NCBI RefSeq assembly: GCF_007993035.1
Contig: NZ_VOOS01000006.1
Span: 124,001-188,000 of the forward strand
Reading direction: 5' to 3'
DNA: 64,000 bases
Source of the DNA: Vicingus serpentipes
GTDB taxonomy: Bacteria > Bacteroidota > Bacteroidia > Flavobacteriales_E > Vicingaceae
Part shown: piece after piece, positions 51,920 through 62,100 of the stretch
How the letters are laid out: every line of letters starts with the position of its first letter
Position numbering within the stretch: position 1 is the first letter of the stretch
Program-made: the position numbers and the translations under genes
Notes under the pieces: generated by a model
What the model was told of the DNA's origin: nothing
Seen by the model: the letters and a program-made list of their open reading frames with translations, nothing else
The model's database searches: none

Positions 51920-53382
51920 TACAATTCCTTTCTCATTCTTGCTACAGGAATGTTTAACTGTTCGCGATATTTAGCTACGGTTCTTCTTGCAATGTTATAA
52001 CCTTTATCATTTAAAAGTTTAGATAACTTTTCATCTGTTAGTGGTTTTTTCTTGTCTTCATCTTCAATTGCATCTTGAAGTATTTTTTTTACTTCTCTGC
52101 TTGATACTTCTTCACCACTATCTGTACTTAGTGATTCAGAGAAGAAGGTTTTAAGTAAGAAAGTACCATAAGGTGTTTGAACATATTTGCTATTAACTAC
52201 TCTTGAAATGGTTGAGATATCTAAATCAACTTCATCTGCAATGTCTTTTAAAATCATAGGAACAATTAACGTCTCATCTCCTTCTAAAAAGTATTCTTTT
52301 TGACGTTCAATAATCGCTTCCATAGTTGTTATTAGCGTTATTTGACGTTGTTTAATTGCATCAATAAACCATTTTGCCGAATCTAATTTTTGTTTCACAA
52401 ACATTAAAGCATCTTTCTGAGACTTAGAAGGTTTTTCTTTTGCCTCTTTGTATCCTTTCATCATTTCAGAATACTCCTTACTAACTTTTAATTCGGGAGC
52501 ATTTCTGCTGTTTAATTGTAATTCAAGTTGATCATCAACAATAGTTAATATAAAATCAGGTATAATGTTTTGAACTACCTTTGTTGAATCACTTAAAGAG
52601 TTTCCTGGTTTTGGGTTTAATTTTAGTATTTCTGCAATAACATCTTTTAAGTCTTCTTCAGAAATGTTTAATCGATCAATAATTTTATCGTAATGTTTTT
52701 TTGTGAATTCTTCAAAGTAGTTTTCAAGAATTTCTTTAGCATTCATTAATAATAAAGAATGTCCTTTACTCTTATTGATTTGAAGTAATAAACATTCTTG
52801 TAAAGTTCTTGCTCCAACACCAGGAGGATCAAATTGTTGAATTAATTTAAGGATTAAGTTTAAATGTGCTTCATCAGTTATTATGTTTTGAGTAAAAGCT
52901 AAATCATCTACAATTGAAGTTAAATCTCTTCTTAAATAACCTGACTCATCCAAACTACCAATTAAATGGTGAGCAATTTCATAATCGTCATCATCTAAAT
53001 CAAACATGATGAGTTGTTTTTCTAGCAACTCCTGAAAGCTATCTCCTCCGCTTAATGGAACTTGATGATCTTCATCATCTTGGCTATGATTGTTAGCTGT
53101 TAATTTGTATGATGGGGTTTCATCACCATTTATATAGTCATCAAAGTTAAAATCTTGTTCAGCTTCACTTTTCTCTTTGTCATCATAATCTTCATCATTG
53201 CTAAAGCTAATATCTTCTTCTTCCTCTTCCTTGCCTTCGTCTAGTGCAGGGTTACTTTCCATTTCTTCTTTTATTCTTTGTTCTAAAGCAATGGTAGGCA
53301 GTTGAAGTAATTTCATCAACTGTATTTGCTGAGGAGAGAGTTTTTGCTGAAGCTTAAAGCTTAAAGATTGTTTTAATGCCAT
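51919..53382 (-). CDS. rpoN: RNA polymerase sigma-54 factor RpoN
   Basis: The 487-residue protein has region I (LKQSLSFKLQQKLSPQQIQLMKLLQLP), an acidic Asp/Glu-rich region II, the core-binding region, and the C-terminal RpoN box region 'GYNIARRTVAKYREQLNIPVARMRKEL', close to the ARRTVAKYRE consensus that contacts the -24 promoter element. It requires an enhancer-binding ATPase for transcription; none is in this window. It precedes the PAP2-like gene in one minus-strand pair. Confidence 0.97.
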   Translation of the reverse strand: MALKQSLSFKLQQKLSPQQIQLMKLLQLPTIALEQRIKEEMESNPALDEGKEEEEEDISFSNDEDYDDKEKSEAEQDFNFDDYINGDETPSYKLTANNHSQDDEDHQVPLSGGDSFQELLEKQLIMFDLDDDDYEIAHHLIGSLDESGYLRRDLTSIVDDLAFTQNIITDEAHLNLILKLIQQFDPPGVGARTLQECLLLQINKSKGHSLLLMNAKEILENYFEEFTKKHYDKIIDRLNISEEDLKDVIAEILKLNPKPGNSLSDSTKVVQNIIPDFILTIVDDQLELQLNSRNAPELKVSKEYSEMMKGYKEAKEKPSKSQKDALMFVKQKLDSAKWFIDAIKQRQITLITTMEAIIERQKEYFLEGDETLIVPMILKDIADEVDLDISTISRVVNSKYVQTPYGTFLLKTFFSESLSTDSGEEVSSREVKKILQDAIEDEDKKKPLTDEKLSKLLNDKGYNIARRTVAKYREQLNIPVARMRKEL

Positions 53383-53443
53383 GGTATTATTTTATTGTAC
53401 TCAAAGATAATAATGAGAACGATATTTTTAAGGAAAAGTTATC

Positions 53444-53476
53444 AATAAAAAAGCCCGAACTTATGATTCGGGCTTT
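53444..53476 (-). terminator. Intrinsic terminator after the bacilliredoxin gene
   Basis: On the minus strand AAAGCCCGAA and TTCGGGCTTT form the stem, with the T-run after the second arm (53449-53444 on the plus strand reads as A). It ends the bacilliredoxin gene before rpoN, which needs its own promoter. Confidence 0.9.
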
Positions 53477-53494
53477 AGTAATTTTTATTTAAAC

Positions 53495-53905
53495 TTAACA
53501 GTATTCGTTAAAAGCTTCAGCTAAATTCTCAGCTATCATTTCGGCAGGTCTTCCTTCAATATGGTGTCTTTCTATGAAATGAACTAGCTTACCATTTTTA
53601 AATAAAGCCATACTTGGAGATGATGGAGGGTAAGGGAGTGTATATTTTCTAGCTTGAGCAACAGCATCACTATCAACACCTGCAAATACAGTAGCAATTT
53701 TACTTGGTTTTTTACTGTTTGTGATTGCAATTTTTGCGGCTGGTCTCGCATTTGCTGCAGCACATCCACATACAGAGTTAATTATCACAAAAGTAGTTCC
53801 TTCACTTGTAATAGCTTCATCAACTTGAGCAGCAGTAGTTAAGTCTTCAAATCCTACCGATGTTAATTCTTCTTTCATCGGTGCAACTAATTCTGGTGGG
53901 TACAT
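53495..53905 (-). CDS. BrxA/BrxB-family bacilliredoxin (YphP/YqiW-like)
   Basis: The 136-residue thioredoxin-fold protein has the CGC motif in 'INSVCGCAAANARPA' (two cysteines near 53-55) and no signal peptide. In Firmicutes these proteins remove bacillithiol from proteins; many Bacteroidota make bacillithiol, so the same role is plausible. Alternatively it is a general disulfide isomerase. It is monocistronic, ended by the terminator at 53444. Confidence 0.93.
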   Translation of the reverse strand: MYPPELVAPMKEELTSVGFEDLTTAAQVDEAITSEGTTFVIINSVCGCAAANARPAAKIAITNSKKPSKIATVFAGVDSDAVAQARKYTLPYPPSSPSMALFKNGKLVHFIERHHIEGRPAEMIAENLAEAFNEYC

Positions 53906-54048
53906 ATTTTATTTTTTTTTAATTAATAGATTGGTTTTTCAATTTTCAAAGTTACTAAAATAGAATCGTTCTAAATAAAAAAAGCGCATTTTACCGAAAA
54001 ATAACTACCAACTACCTAAAACATATTTCAGTATATAAGAGAACCATC

Positions 54049-54056
54049 TAAATTTG
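54049..54056 (+). promoter_or_regulatory. Putative -7 element for the LiaF-like/LytS/LytTR set
   Basis: TAAATTTG is an exact TAnnTTTG match 26-33 bases before the ATG at 54082. No TTG lies at the -33 distance. Confidence 0.5.
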
Positions 54057-54081
54057 ATTTGTAAACTAAAAAATATAGATC

Positions 54082-54786
54082 ATGAACATAGAAGAAAAAG
54101 AACACGAATTTAAAAGCAAAAAAAGATCGATTGTAGGAATTATCTTTATAATAGTAGGGGCTGTTTTAATTGCTAAAAAGCTTGATATTATTCCATCAAG
54201 TGTTAGTCATATTATTATTTCTTGGCAAATGTTGTTAATCGCAATTGGTACAGCCAATATCCTTTCAAAACAAAATTATCGGTCAGGTTTAATCTTAATT
54301 ACGATAGGTACTTTTTTTATTCTACCTAAAATATTTGATATACCTTTTGAAGTGAGAAATATGTTTTGGCCAGCCATATTTGTTGTAATAGGAGTTTTAA
54401 TGTTAACAATTAAAAACAGGCATCATTTTCCTAAAAATTTAGGAGTATCAGACAATTTTATTGACTTATTTACATTTATGGGAGGAGGTAAGCGAAAAAT
54501 TACTTCTGATAATTTTATGGGAGGTAAAGTAACAAGCATTTTTGGAGGTAGCGAATTAGATTTAACAGGTGCTAAAATACAAAATCAAGAATGTGTAATT
54601 GATGTTTTCACTATGTTTGGAGGCTCTGAAATAGTAGTTCCTAATGATTGGGATGTTAGGGTTGACGTAACTTCAATATTCGGAGGATTTGATGATAAAA
54701 GAGGACCGGTTGTGGGAGATGTTAAAAATGTACTAATTATTAAGGGAGTTAATATTTTTGGAGGAGGAGAAGTAAAAAGTTATTAA
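54082..54786 (+). CDS. LiaF-like membrane protein
   Basis: The 234-residue protein has about four N-terminal membrane helices (DUF5668/LiaF TM region, about 16-110) and a C-terminal strand repeat domain with three related 'FGGSE/FGG' pieces: 'SIFGGSELDLTGAKIQ', 'TMFGGSEIVVPNDWDV' and 'SIFGGFDDKRG'. In Firmicutes LiaF restrains an envelope-stress two-component system (LiaRS). Here it is followed by a LytS-type kinase and a LytTR regulator, so it probably regulates them. The N-terminus is cytosolic. Confidence 0.88.
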   Translation: MNIEEKEHEFKSKKRSIVGIIFIIVGAVLIAKKLDIIPSSVSHIIISWQMLLIAIGTANILSKQNYRSGLILITIGTFFILPKIFDIPFEVRNMFWPAIFVVIGVLMLTIKNRHHFPKNLGVSDNFIDLFTFMGGGKRKITSDNFMGGKVTSIFGGSELDLTGAKIQNQECVIDVFTMFGGSEIVVPNDWDVRVDVTSIFGGFDDKRGPVVGDVKNVLIIKGVNIFGGGEVKSY

Positions 54787-54806
54787 TTTCTTTTACTTTT
54801 AAAAAG

Positions 54807-55859
54807 ATGCTAAACCCAATAACAAGCAATAAAAGTTATTTGATAAATTATTCAGCAGTGTGGACCATAATTATTGGTGCGCACTTTGCTGTTTTGCATT
54901 GGTATTATCATATTTCTCTTGGTGTAGCTTTGTTAGATAGCTTTTTGTTTAATGTGTTTTTTGCTTTTTTGGGCATAAGCTTATGGTATGTAGTTCGTTA
55001 TAATAAATCGAGTCAAAAGTTTATCACTTTATTTTCAAGTCACCTTGTTTCATCGCTTATAATTATAGGCTTTTGGTTGGTTAGCGGCTATTTAATTTTA
55101 AAGTATAGTGTTGATGATTTGGTTTATTTATCCTTTCTGGAAGGTTCTTTTCCTTGGCGTATCATAAGTGGAATATTTTATTATCTGGTATTTATTTTAG
55201 TTTACTATGTGGTTGTTTTTTATCAAGAAAACCAACAGAAAATTAAGGAAGAAGCTAATCTTAAAACATTAATAAAAGAAGTAGAGTTAAATGCTTTAAA
55301 AAATCAAATTAATCCTCATTTTTTATTTAATAGCTTAAATTCAATTAGTTCATTAACTATTTCTAGCCCAGATAAAGCTCAAGAAATGATTATTAAGTTA
55401 TCAGAATATCTTAGATACTCTTTAAGTAATGAAAATGAACAAGTAACAACATTAGCTAGAGAAATAGCTAATATCAAATTGTATTTAGAAATTGAAAAAA
55501 TACGGTTTGGTAATCGTTTAAATTTTGAACTAAATTGTAATAAAGAGTGCTTAAATGCTAAACTTCCAGCTATGATATTACAACCTTTATTTGAAAATGC
55601 TATAAAACATGGTGTTTATGAAAGTATTGATACTATTAATGTAATACTTGACGGAAGAAAAAAAGATGATGAATTAGAGTTGGTTTTAACGAATAATTTT
55701 GATGCAACAGCCCGACAAGTAAAGGGTGAAGGGATAGGCTTAAAAAACACTCAAGAAAGACTTTTTTTAATTTATAGGAGAAGAGATTTGTTAGTAACTG
55801 AAAAAATACAAGACACTTTTATGGTCACAATAAAAATACCTCAAGATGAAAAAAATTAA
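54807..55859 (+). CDS. LytS-type sensor histidine kinase (His_kinase family)
   Basis: The 350-residue protein has four membrane helices in the first 145 residues and no large extracellular domain, then a phospho-acceptor region with 'NQINPHFLFNSLNSISSLT' (His172) and an ATPase part with 'LILQPLFENAIKHGV' and 'GEGIGLKNTQERL'. This is the LytS/YehU layout. With the LiaF-like protein upstream it probably senses envelope damage. Its end overlaps the response regulator by 14 bases. Confidence 0.93.
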   Translation: MLNPITSNKSYLINYSAVWTIIIGAHFAVLHWYYHISLGVALLDSFLFNVFFAFLGISLWYVVRYNKSSQKFITLFSSHLVSSLIIIGFWLVSGYLILKYSVDDLVYLSFLEGSFPWRIISGIFYYLVFILVYYVVVFYQENQQKIKEEANLKTLIKEVELNALKNQINPHFLFNSLNSISSLTISSPDKAQEMIIKLSEYLRYSLSNENEQVTTLAREIANIKLYLEIEKIRFGNRLNFELNCNKECLNAKLPAMILQPLFENAIKHGVYESIDTINVILDGRKKDDELELVLTNNFDATARQVKGEGIGLKNTQERLFLIYRRRDLLVTEKIQDTFMVTIKIPQDEKN

Positions 55860-56574
55860 GGCAATTATTATTGAAGATGAAACTTTAGCCAGAGACTTGG
55901 TTAAAAGTTATTTAAATGGTGAAAATGATATCGAATTGATAGGTGAGTTTGATAATGGATTTTCTGGGTTAAAAGCAATAAATGATTTAAAACCAGATTT
56001 GGTTTTTTTAGATGTTCAGATGCCGAAACTAACAGGGATTGAATTATTAGAATTATTAGATGAGTTTCCTAAAATTATTTTCACAACTGCTTATGATGAA
56101 TATGCAATAAAAGCATTTGAACTAAATGCTGCCGATTATTTACTGAAGCCATTTTCAAAAGAACGATTTAATCAAGCATTAAATAAAGTTCGCGAAAAAG
56201 AAAGTGATTTAGGAGAGTTAAAAAAGCATATTTCAGAAACTAAACAATTGGATAAGATTGTTGTAAAATCAAACGATAAAATTGATATAATTCAGCTAAA
56301 CGAGATTTTATATTTTGAAGCTCAAGATGATTATGTAATGATATATACTAAAACAGGTAAATTTCTTAAATACGATACTATGAAGTATTTAGAGGAGCAT
56401 TTAGATGACTCAAAATTTATTAGAATACATCGATCATTTATTATTAATGTAAATGAAATGCAAAAATTAGAAAAGTTTGGTAAAGATAATTATCAAGTAA
56501 TTTTATCAGGAAATATTGCATTAAATGTAAGTCGTTCGAGGTATCAAAATTTAAAGCAATATTTAAACTTATAG
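55846..56574 (+). CDS. LytTR-type response regulator
   Basis: The 242-residue protein has a receiver domain with the acid pocket near 10-11, phospho-acceptor Asp55 in 'DLVFLDVQMPKLTG', Lys in 'LKPFSKERF', and a C-terminal LytTR DNA-binding domain ('YFEAQDDYVMIYTKTGKFLKYDTMKYLEEHLD ... FIRIHRSFIINVNEMQ'). It is coupled to the upstream kinase by a 14-base overlap. The stop is 1 base from the end of the convergent tadA. Confidence 0.95.
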   Translation: MKKIKAIIIEDETLARDLVKSYLNGENDIELIGEFDNGFSGLKAINDLKPDLVFLDVQMPKLTGIELLELLDEFPKIIFTTAYDEYAIKAFELNAADYLLKPFSKERFNQALNKVREKESDLGELKKHISETKQLDKIVVKSNDKIDIIQLNEILYFEAQDDYVMIYTKTGKFLKYDTMKYLEEHLDDSKFIRIHRSFIINVNEMQKLEKFGKDNYQVILSGNIALNVSRSRYQNLKQYLNL

Positions 56575-56575
56575 T

Positions 56576-57022
56576 TTAACCTCTTTTTCGCTCGAAAAAT
56601 TGAGTTAAAATCTCACCGCAAATTACACTTTGAACTCCACTTATAATTTCTGTTTTTGGATGTAAGATGTTTTTTGAAAGTTTGCTAAAACCTCTTTTTT
56701 CGTCACTAGCACCATAAACTACTTTTTTTAATTGAGTCCAGTAGGCTGCCCCTCCACACATTACACATGGTTCAAGAGTTACGTAAAGTGTACATTCGTT
56801 TAAATATTTACCCCCTAAATAATCTGTAGCAGAAGTAAATGCCAGCATTTCGGCATGAGCTGTAACATCGTTTAATCTCTCAGTCATGTTGTGGGCACGA
56901 GCAATTATTTTGTTATCGCAAACGATTATTGCTCCAACAGGAACTTCGTCTTCATCAAATGCTTTTTGAGCTTCTTTAAAAGCTTCTTTCATAAAGTGTT
57001 CGTCCGAAAAAATAGAAAGCAT
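56576..57022 (-). CDS. tadA: tRNA adenosine(34) deaminase TadA-type nucleoside deaminase
   Basis: The 148-residue zinc deaminase has HAEM (His56, Glu58) and 'PCVMCGGA' (Cys87, Cys90) ligands. 'EVPVGAIIVCDNKIIARAHNMTE' is the family start. It converts A34 to inosine in tRNA-Arg (ACG); related enzymes act on guanine or cytosine. It overlaps the end of pssA by one base. Confidence 0.9.
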   Translation of the reverse strand: MLSIFSDEHFMKEAFKEAQKAFDEDEVPVGAIIVCDNKIIARAHNMTERLNDVTAHAEMLAFTSATDYLGGKYLNECTLYVTLEPCVMCGGAAYWTQLKKVVYGASDEKRGFSKLSKNILHPKTEIISGVQSVICGEILTQFFERKRG

Positions 57023-57768
57023 TACGCAGTAGCTTTTGAGGTAAGATGTTTAAATACAGAAAACAAAATATAAATAATAACAATTGCAGGCATTGCAAAA
57101 ATGTTTGTAGTTATTAAAAGAAGAAACCATATAAGAATAAAGCTAAAAGGAAGTTTGTTGTCTTTCCATTTCATGTTTTTAAACTTTAGAGAAAACATAG
57201 GTATTTCGGCAACTAGTAAAAAAGAAAAAACAACACCAAAACAAAGCATAATTATAGGGTTCCCAATAATTGGTATTAAAAAACTATTCACGTCAATAAC
57301 TTTTGGTAAATCAGGGTAAAAATAAAGGATAACAACAAATAAGAAAAAAGAAGCATTTGCTGGAGTTGGGAGTCCTATAAAAGAGCTAGTTTGACGAGTG
57401 TCTATGTTGAATTTAGCAAGTCGAAATGAAGAAAAAACAGGTATAATAAAAGCAATGTAAAATAACCAAGGGTTGTCAGTTAAAATTTGAACTTCATTAA
57501 TGGTATTTAAGTGTTTAGCAAATTGATAAAGTAAAACACCCGGAGCAACACCAAAAGAAATCATATCAGATAAAGAATCCAGTTGTTCCCCTAATGCATT
57601 AGAAACTTTTAAAGCTCTTGCTGCAAAACCATCAGCAAAATCAAAAAAATTTGCAAAGATTAAAAAATATGCAGCAATATATAATTCACCTTCAAAAGCA
57701 GAGGTTATTGCTAAGCAGCCACAAAGTAAATTTAACGTTGTAATTGCATTTGGAATGTGTTTTTTCAT
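57022..57768 (-). CDS. pssA: CDP-alcohol phosphatidyltransferase (phosphatidylserine synthase type)
   Basis: I take the ATG at 57768 (MKKHIPNAITTLNLLCGCLAI), as the longer frame to 57861 adds a poorly conserved lead. The 248-residue membrane protein has the CDP-alcohol motif with spacing D-G-x2-A-R-x8-G-x3-D-x3-D in 'DGFAARALKVSNALGEQLDSLSD' (58-80). The family makes phosphatidylserine, precursor of phosphatidylethanolamine, the major Bacteroidota lipid. It is coupled to tadA by one base. Confidence 0.91.
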   Translation of the reverse strand: MKKHIPNAITTLNLLCGCLAITSAFEGELYIAAYFLIFANFFDFADGFAARALKVSNALGEQLDSLSDMISFGVAPGVLLYQFAKHLNTINEVQILTDNPWLFYIAFIIPVFSSFRLAKFNIDTRQTSSFIGLPTPANASFFLFVVILYFYPDLPKVIDVNSFLIPIIGNPIIMLCFGVVFSFLLVAEIPMFSLKFKNMKWKDNKLPFSFILIWFLLLITTNIFAMPAIVIIYILFSVFKHLTSKATA

Positions 57769-57921
57769 TGTGAATCTTAAGTTGTGGGTAAAGATATTAA
57801 ACTTGTTGCTAAGAATTAAAAATATAAGATTTGCTTTTAATAAAAAACAATAATACCACAAAAATTGAGTTAATCACAAAACAAATAAGATTGATAAAAT
57901 AGCTGTATTCGATTTATGGCA

Positions 57922-57929
57922 TATTTTTG
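57922..57929 (+). promoter_or_regulatory. Putative -7 element of the PorV-like gene
   Basis: TATTTTTG is an exact TAnnTTTG match 26-33 bases upstream of the ATG at 57955. The nearest upstream TTG is 28 bases away, longer than the usual range. Confidence 0.5.
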
Positions 57930-57954
57930 TTAATTTTCAGCTTATTTTTAATGA

Positions 57955-59052
57955 ATGATAAATAGATTTTTAGCTATATTAATTTTGTTTTGCTCGTTGC
58001 AAGTTGTTGCTCAAACTACAGCTCCAAAATTTAGTAATGAATTTTTATCAATAGGAGTAGGAGCAAGAGCTTTAGGGATGTCAAATGCCCAGGTAACAAG
58101 TGTAAATGATGTTACTTCTGGTTATTGGAATCCTGCTGGATTAACTAAAATTGATAAAGATTTTCAAGTAGATTTAATGCACTCTGAATATTTTGCTGGA
58201 ATTGCAAAATATGATTATGGAGCTTTTGCTGCAAAAATTGACAGTTCTAGTGCTTTTAGTGTTTCTTTAATTCGTTTTGGAGTTGATGATATTCCTAATA
58301 CAACCCAGTTAATTGATGCTGATGGTAATATTGATTATGATAGAATTTCTTCTTTTTCAGTAGCAGATTATGCTTTCCTTTTTTCGTATGCGAGAAAAGC
58401 TAAAATACCAGGATTAAGATATGGAGCTAATGTTAAAATAATTTACCGTAAAGTTGGTGATTTTGCAAATGCTTGGGGGTTTGGATTAGATGCAGGGGCT
58501 CAATACCATTATAAAGGTTGGGATTTTGGTGTTATGGCTAGAGATATTACATCAACTTTTAATGCATGGAGTTTTTCTTTAGATGAAGAAACTATTGATG
58601 TTTTTGAAGCAACAGGAAATGAAATACCTCAAAATTCTTTGGAGGTAACATTGCCAAAAGTTATTTTGGGTGTAAGCAAAACGGTAAAAATTAGTAATAA
58701 GTTCCAAGCTTTAAGTGAAATCAACTTTGATTTATCTACTGATGGTAAACGTAATGTTCTAGTAACCGGAGACCCTGTTAGTATTGACCCTCATATGGGT
58801 GTAGAGGTTGGTTACGACGATTTAATCTTTCTAAGATTGGGTGTTGGTAACTTTCAAAAGGTCACGGATATTTATGCTAATGAAAAAATATCTTACCAGC
58901 CAAACTTTGGGGTTGGAGTTAAGTTTAAGGGAATTGCTATTGATTATGCATTATCTGATATTGGAGATCAATCTGAAGCTTTATATTCTAATGTTTTTTC
59001 GTTGAGGTTTGATATAAATAAAGCAAACCATGTTAAAGCTCGCTTTGAATAG
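57955..59052 (+). CDS. PorV/PorQ-family outer membrane protein (type IX secretion)
   Basis: The 365-residue protein has a signal peptide ending near 'LQVVAQTTAPKF' and then a 14-strand-type barrel pattern typical of the PorV/PorQ (UPF0164-like) family: 'FLSIGVGARALGMSNAQVTSVNDVTSGYWNPAGLTKI' near the start and 'FGVGVKFKGIAIDYALSDIGDQSEALYSNVFSLRF' at the end. Such proteins sit in the outer membrane and bring cargo to the sortase PorU in the type IX pathway. The next gene codes for a C25-type sortase-like giant, which supports a PorV-PorU2 pairing. Confidence 0.92.
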   Translation: MINRFLAILILFCSLQVVAQTTAPKFSNEFLSIGVGARALGMSNAQVTSVNDVTSGYWNPAGLTKIDKDFQVDLMHSEYFAGIAKYDYGAFAAKIDSSSAFSVSLIRFGVDDIPNTTQLIDADGNIDYDRISSFSVADYAFLFSYARKAKIPGLRYGANVKIIYRKVGDFANAWGFGLDAGAQYHYKGWDFGVMARDITSTFNAWSFSLDEETIDVFEATGNEIPQNSLEVTLPKVILGVSKTVKISNKFQALSEINFDLSTDGKRNVLVTGDPVSIDPHMGVEVGYDDLIFLRLGVGNFQKVTDIYANEKISYQPNFGVGVKFKGIAIDYALSDIGDQSEALYSNVFSLRFDINKANHVKARFE

Positions 59053-59109
59053 AAATCAACTCAGAATAATTAAGTAATTTTCTATTTAAAAATTATTTAA
59101 CTATCTAAC

Positions 59110-62100
59110 TTGAAAAAAGTCAATTCATATTATATTATTTTATTGTTGATGCTAAGCTCTTTTGGGCTTTTTGCACAACCCTATTATAATAATTGGATTA
59201 ACTATTCTCAACAATATTATAAGTTTAAAATTGCTGAAACCGGGCTGTTTCGCATAGATGCAACCTCGCTAATTAATGCTGGAATTCCAATAGCATCAAT
59301 TGACCCTAGAAATATTCAGATTTTTGGAAGAGGACAAGAAATTCCTTTATACATAGAAGGAGAAAATGATGGTGTTTTTGATGTGAATGATTTTATAGAG
59401 TTTTATGCTCAACATAATGATGGTTGGTTTGATGAAGATTTTTATGGAGGATCATCAAATCATCCCAACCCTTATTATAGTTTAATTAATGATACAGCTG
59501 CTTATTTTATTACCTGGAATAATTCGATTACAAATTCAAGGGTAATTTTGGAAAATGACACAAATTATTTGTCTTATACACCAAAACAATTTTTCACTAA
59601 GCAGTATATAGAGGATTATCATTCGTCTTATTTTACAGGTAAAACACTTGTAATTGGAGGCGCTTCTGAAAATTTATTTGGTTACGACCCTACAGAAGGT
59701 TGGTTTGATAATGTTTTTAGTCTAGGGCAAACTAGAACTAAAACGATTGCAACGCCAAATATTTATGATAATGGATTAACGGCAAATATAGCAGCAGTTG
59801 TGCTTGGTGCATCAAATTATGCACCGGTAATAAACGACCATCATTTACAAGTTCAATTAGGCTCACAGGTTTTAGATACGATTTATGAAGGGTATGAGAA
59901 AATTGATATTTCGTTTAGTATTCCCACTTCAGAAATTAATTTATCTAACAATGTAAGTTTTAAAAGTATAAATGATTTAGGGAGCACTGTAGATAGACAA
60001 ACAATAGCATATGTTAAGTTTGAATATCCTCATTCAGTCGACTTAAATGGAGCGAATTTATTTGATAACCTTTTTGTTGAAGATGATTTAGGTCAGCCTA
60101 AGTCATATTATCAGTTTTCTAATTTATCTGGTTCAGGGAATATTGTTTTTTATGACTTAACAAATCAAAAACGAATTAAAGTTAACCAAAGCGGAGGAAC
60201 TTATAATTGTTTAATTCCGAACTCTGGAAATCAAAAAAAGTGTATAATCGGATTTGCTTCTGAGATAGATACAGTTTCTTTTATTGAGCCAGTTAATGGT
60301 AGTGGGTTTTTTACAGATTATAATTCAATTAATCTAGATACCGCATTTATTATCATTACCCATCCAAAACTGTTAAATGAAGCAAACAACTATGCTGCAT
60401 ATAGGTTAACTAATTTTAATAATCCAGAAAATGCAGTTGTTTTTAATATTGAAGAACTATATGATCAATTTGCTTATGGAATAGAACAACATCCTTATGC
60501 TATAAGAGGATTTGTTGATTTTATTCTAGATAATTGGACTTCAACACCTAAGTATTTATTTTTATTAGGAAAATCAGTAAAATCAACTAGTACTAGAAAT
60601 AGTAGTTTAAATTTTGAAAAAAACTTAGTGCCTTCATTTGGACATCCTGCATCCGATATGATGTTAACTGCCGGCCTAAATGGAACCATACATCAATCAC
60701 CAATACCTATGGGAAGGTTAGCTGCTTTATCAGAAACTGAAGTGCAATGGTATTTAAATAAAATTGTAGATTATGAAAATCCCATTCCAAACCCTCTTAC
60801 CTCGCCAAATGGTGAAACAGATTGGATGAAAAAGGTATTACATTTTGCTGGAGGACAGTCAATTTCTGATGCTAATTTATTTATGGCCTATTTAAACGGA
60901 TTTAAAAACACGCTTGAAGATACGCTGTTTGGGGGAGATGTTTATTCTTTTGCAAAATCAACTTCTGCGCCTATTCAAATCTCTATGACGGATTCAATTA
61001 ATCAATTTATTGCAAATGGGGTCTCTCTAATGACATTTTTTGGTCATGCATCAGCAACAGGAGGATTTGATCAAAATATTGATGAAGCTGCTAATTGGCC
61101 AGAACAAAATGGGAAATACCCATTTTTATTAGGGAATGCCTGTTTGGCTGGAGATATTCACTTGCCAACGGCAAATAGTATAAGCGAAGACTATGTGTTA
61201 ATTGAAGATAAGGGGGTTATCGGTTTTCTAGCTTCTGTTGATTTTGGGTTGTCTTCTTATTTAAATAGTTATTCTTCAGAGTTTTATAAAAATTTAAGTT
61301 ATAAAAATTATGGAGGATCTGTTGGCGAGCATATAAAAAATACAATTGAGTATGTGCAGGGGGCTGGAAGTAATATATATGTTACATCTACTGTTCTAGG
61401 AATGACTTTACATGGAGACCCTTCTGTGGTAATTAATTCTTTTCCTAAACCTGATTACATGATTAATCAAAATTCGGTTTACTTTACACCGTCAGTTGTA
61501 ACATCGGATTTAGATTCGTTTGAAGTCAATATTGTTATTGCAAACCTTGGTAGATCAACAAACTCAAATATTATAGTAGAGTTAACTCGAATATTTCCTA
61601 ATTCATCATTTAATGACACTATTTATTTGAAGACAATACCTGGTGTAGATTACAAAGACACCATTACGTTTACATTGCCCGTTGATGTAATTAGGGGATT
61701 AGGAACAAATACTTTTAGTGTTTATGTTGATGCTTTAAATCAAGTTGATGAAATACATGAAACAAATAATCAAGTAACTACACAGTTGAATATTTTGTCA
61801 GGAGAAATTATTCCAATCTTTCCTTATAAATATGCAATTGTTCCAAACCAGAACTTAACATTAACAGCATCTACTGCATTACCATTTGAACCATCAAAGA
61901 ATTATAGATTTGAAGTTGATACCACAGATTATTTTAATAGTCCTTTAAAGCAAAGTACAATCATAAATCAGTCTGGGGGTATAATATCATGGTCGCCAAG
62001 TTTATTGCAAAATATGTCAGATAGTACAGTTTATTTTTGGAGAGTAGGAAAAGATTCTGTTGATGCAACTGGTTATGGCTGGCGAAAGATGTCATTTCAA

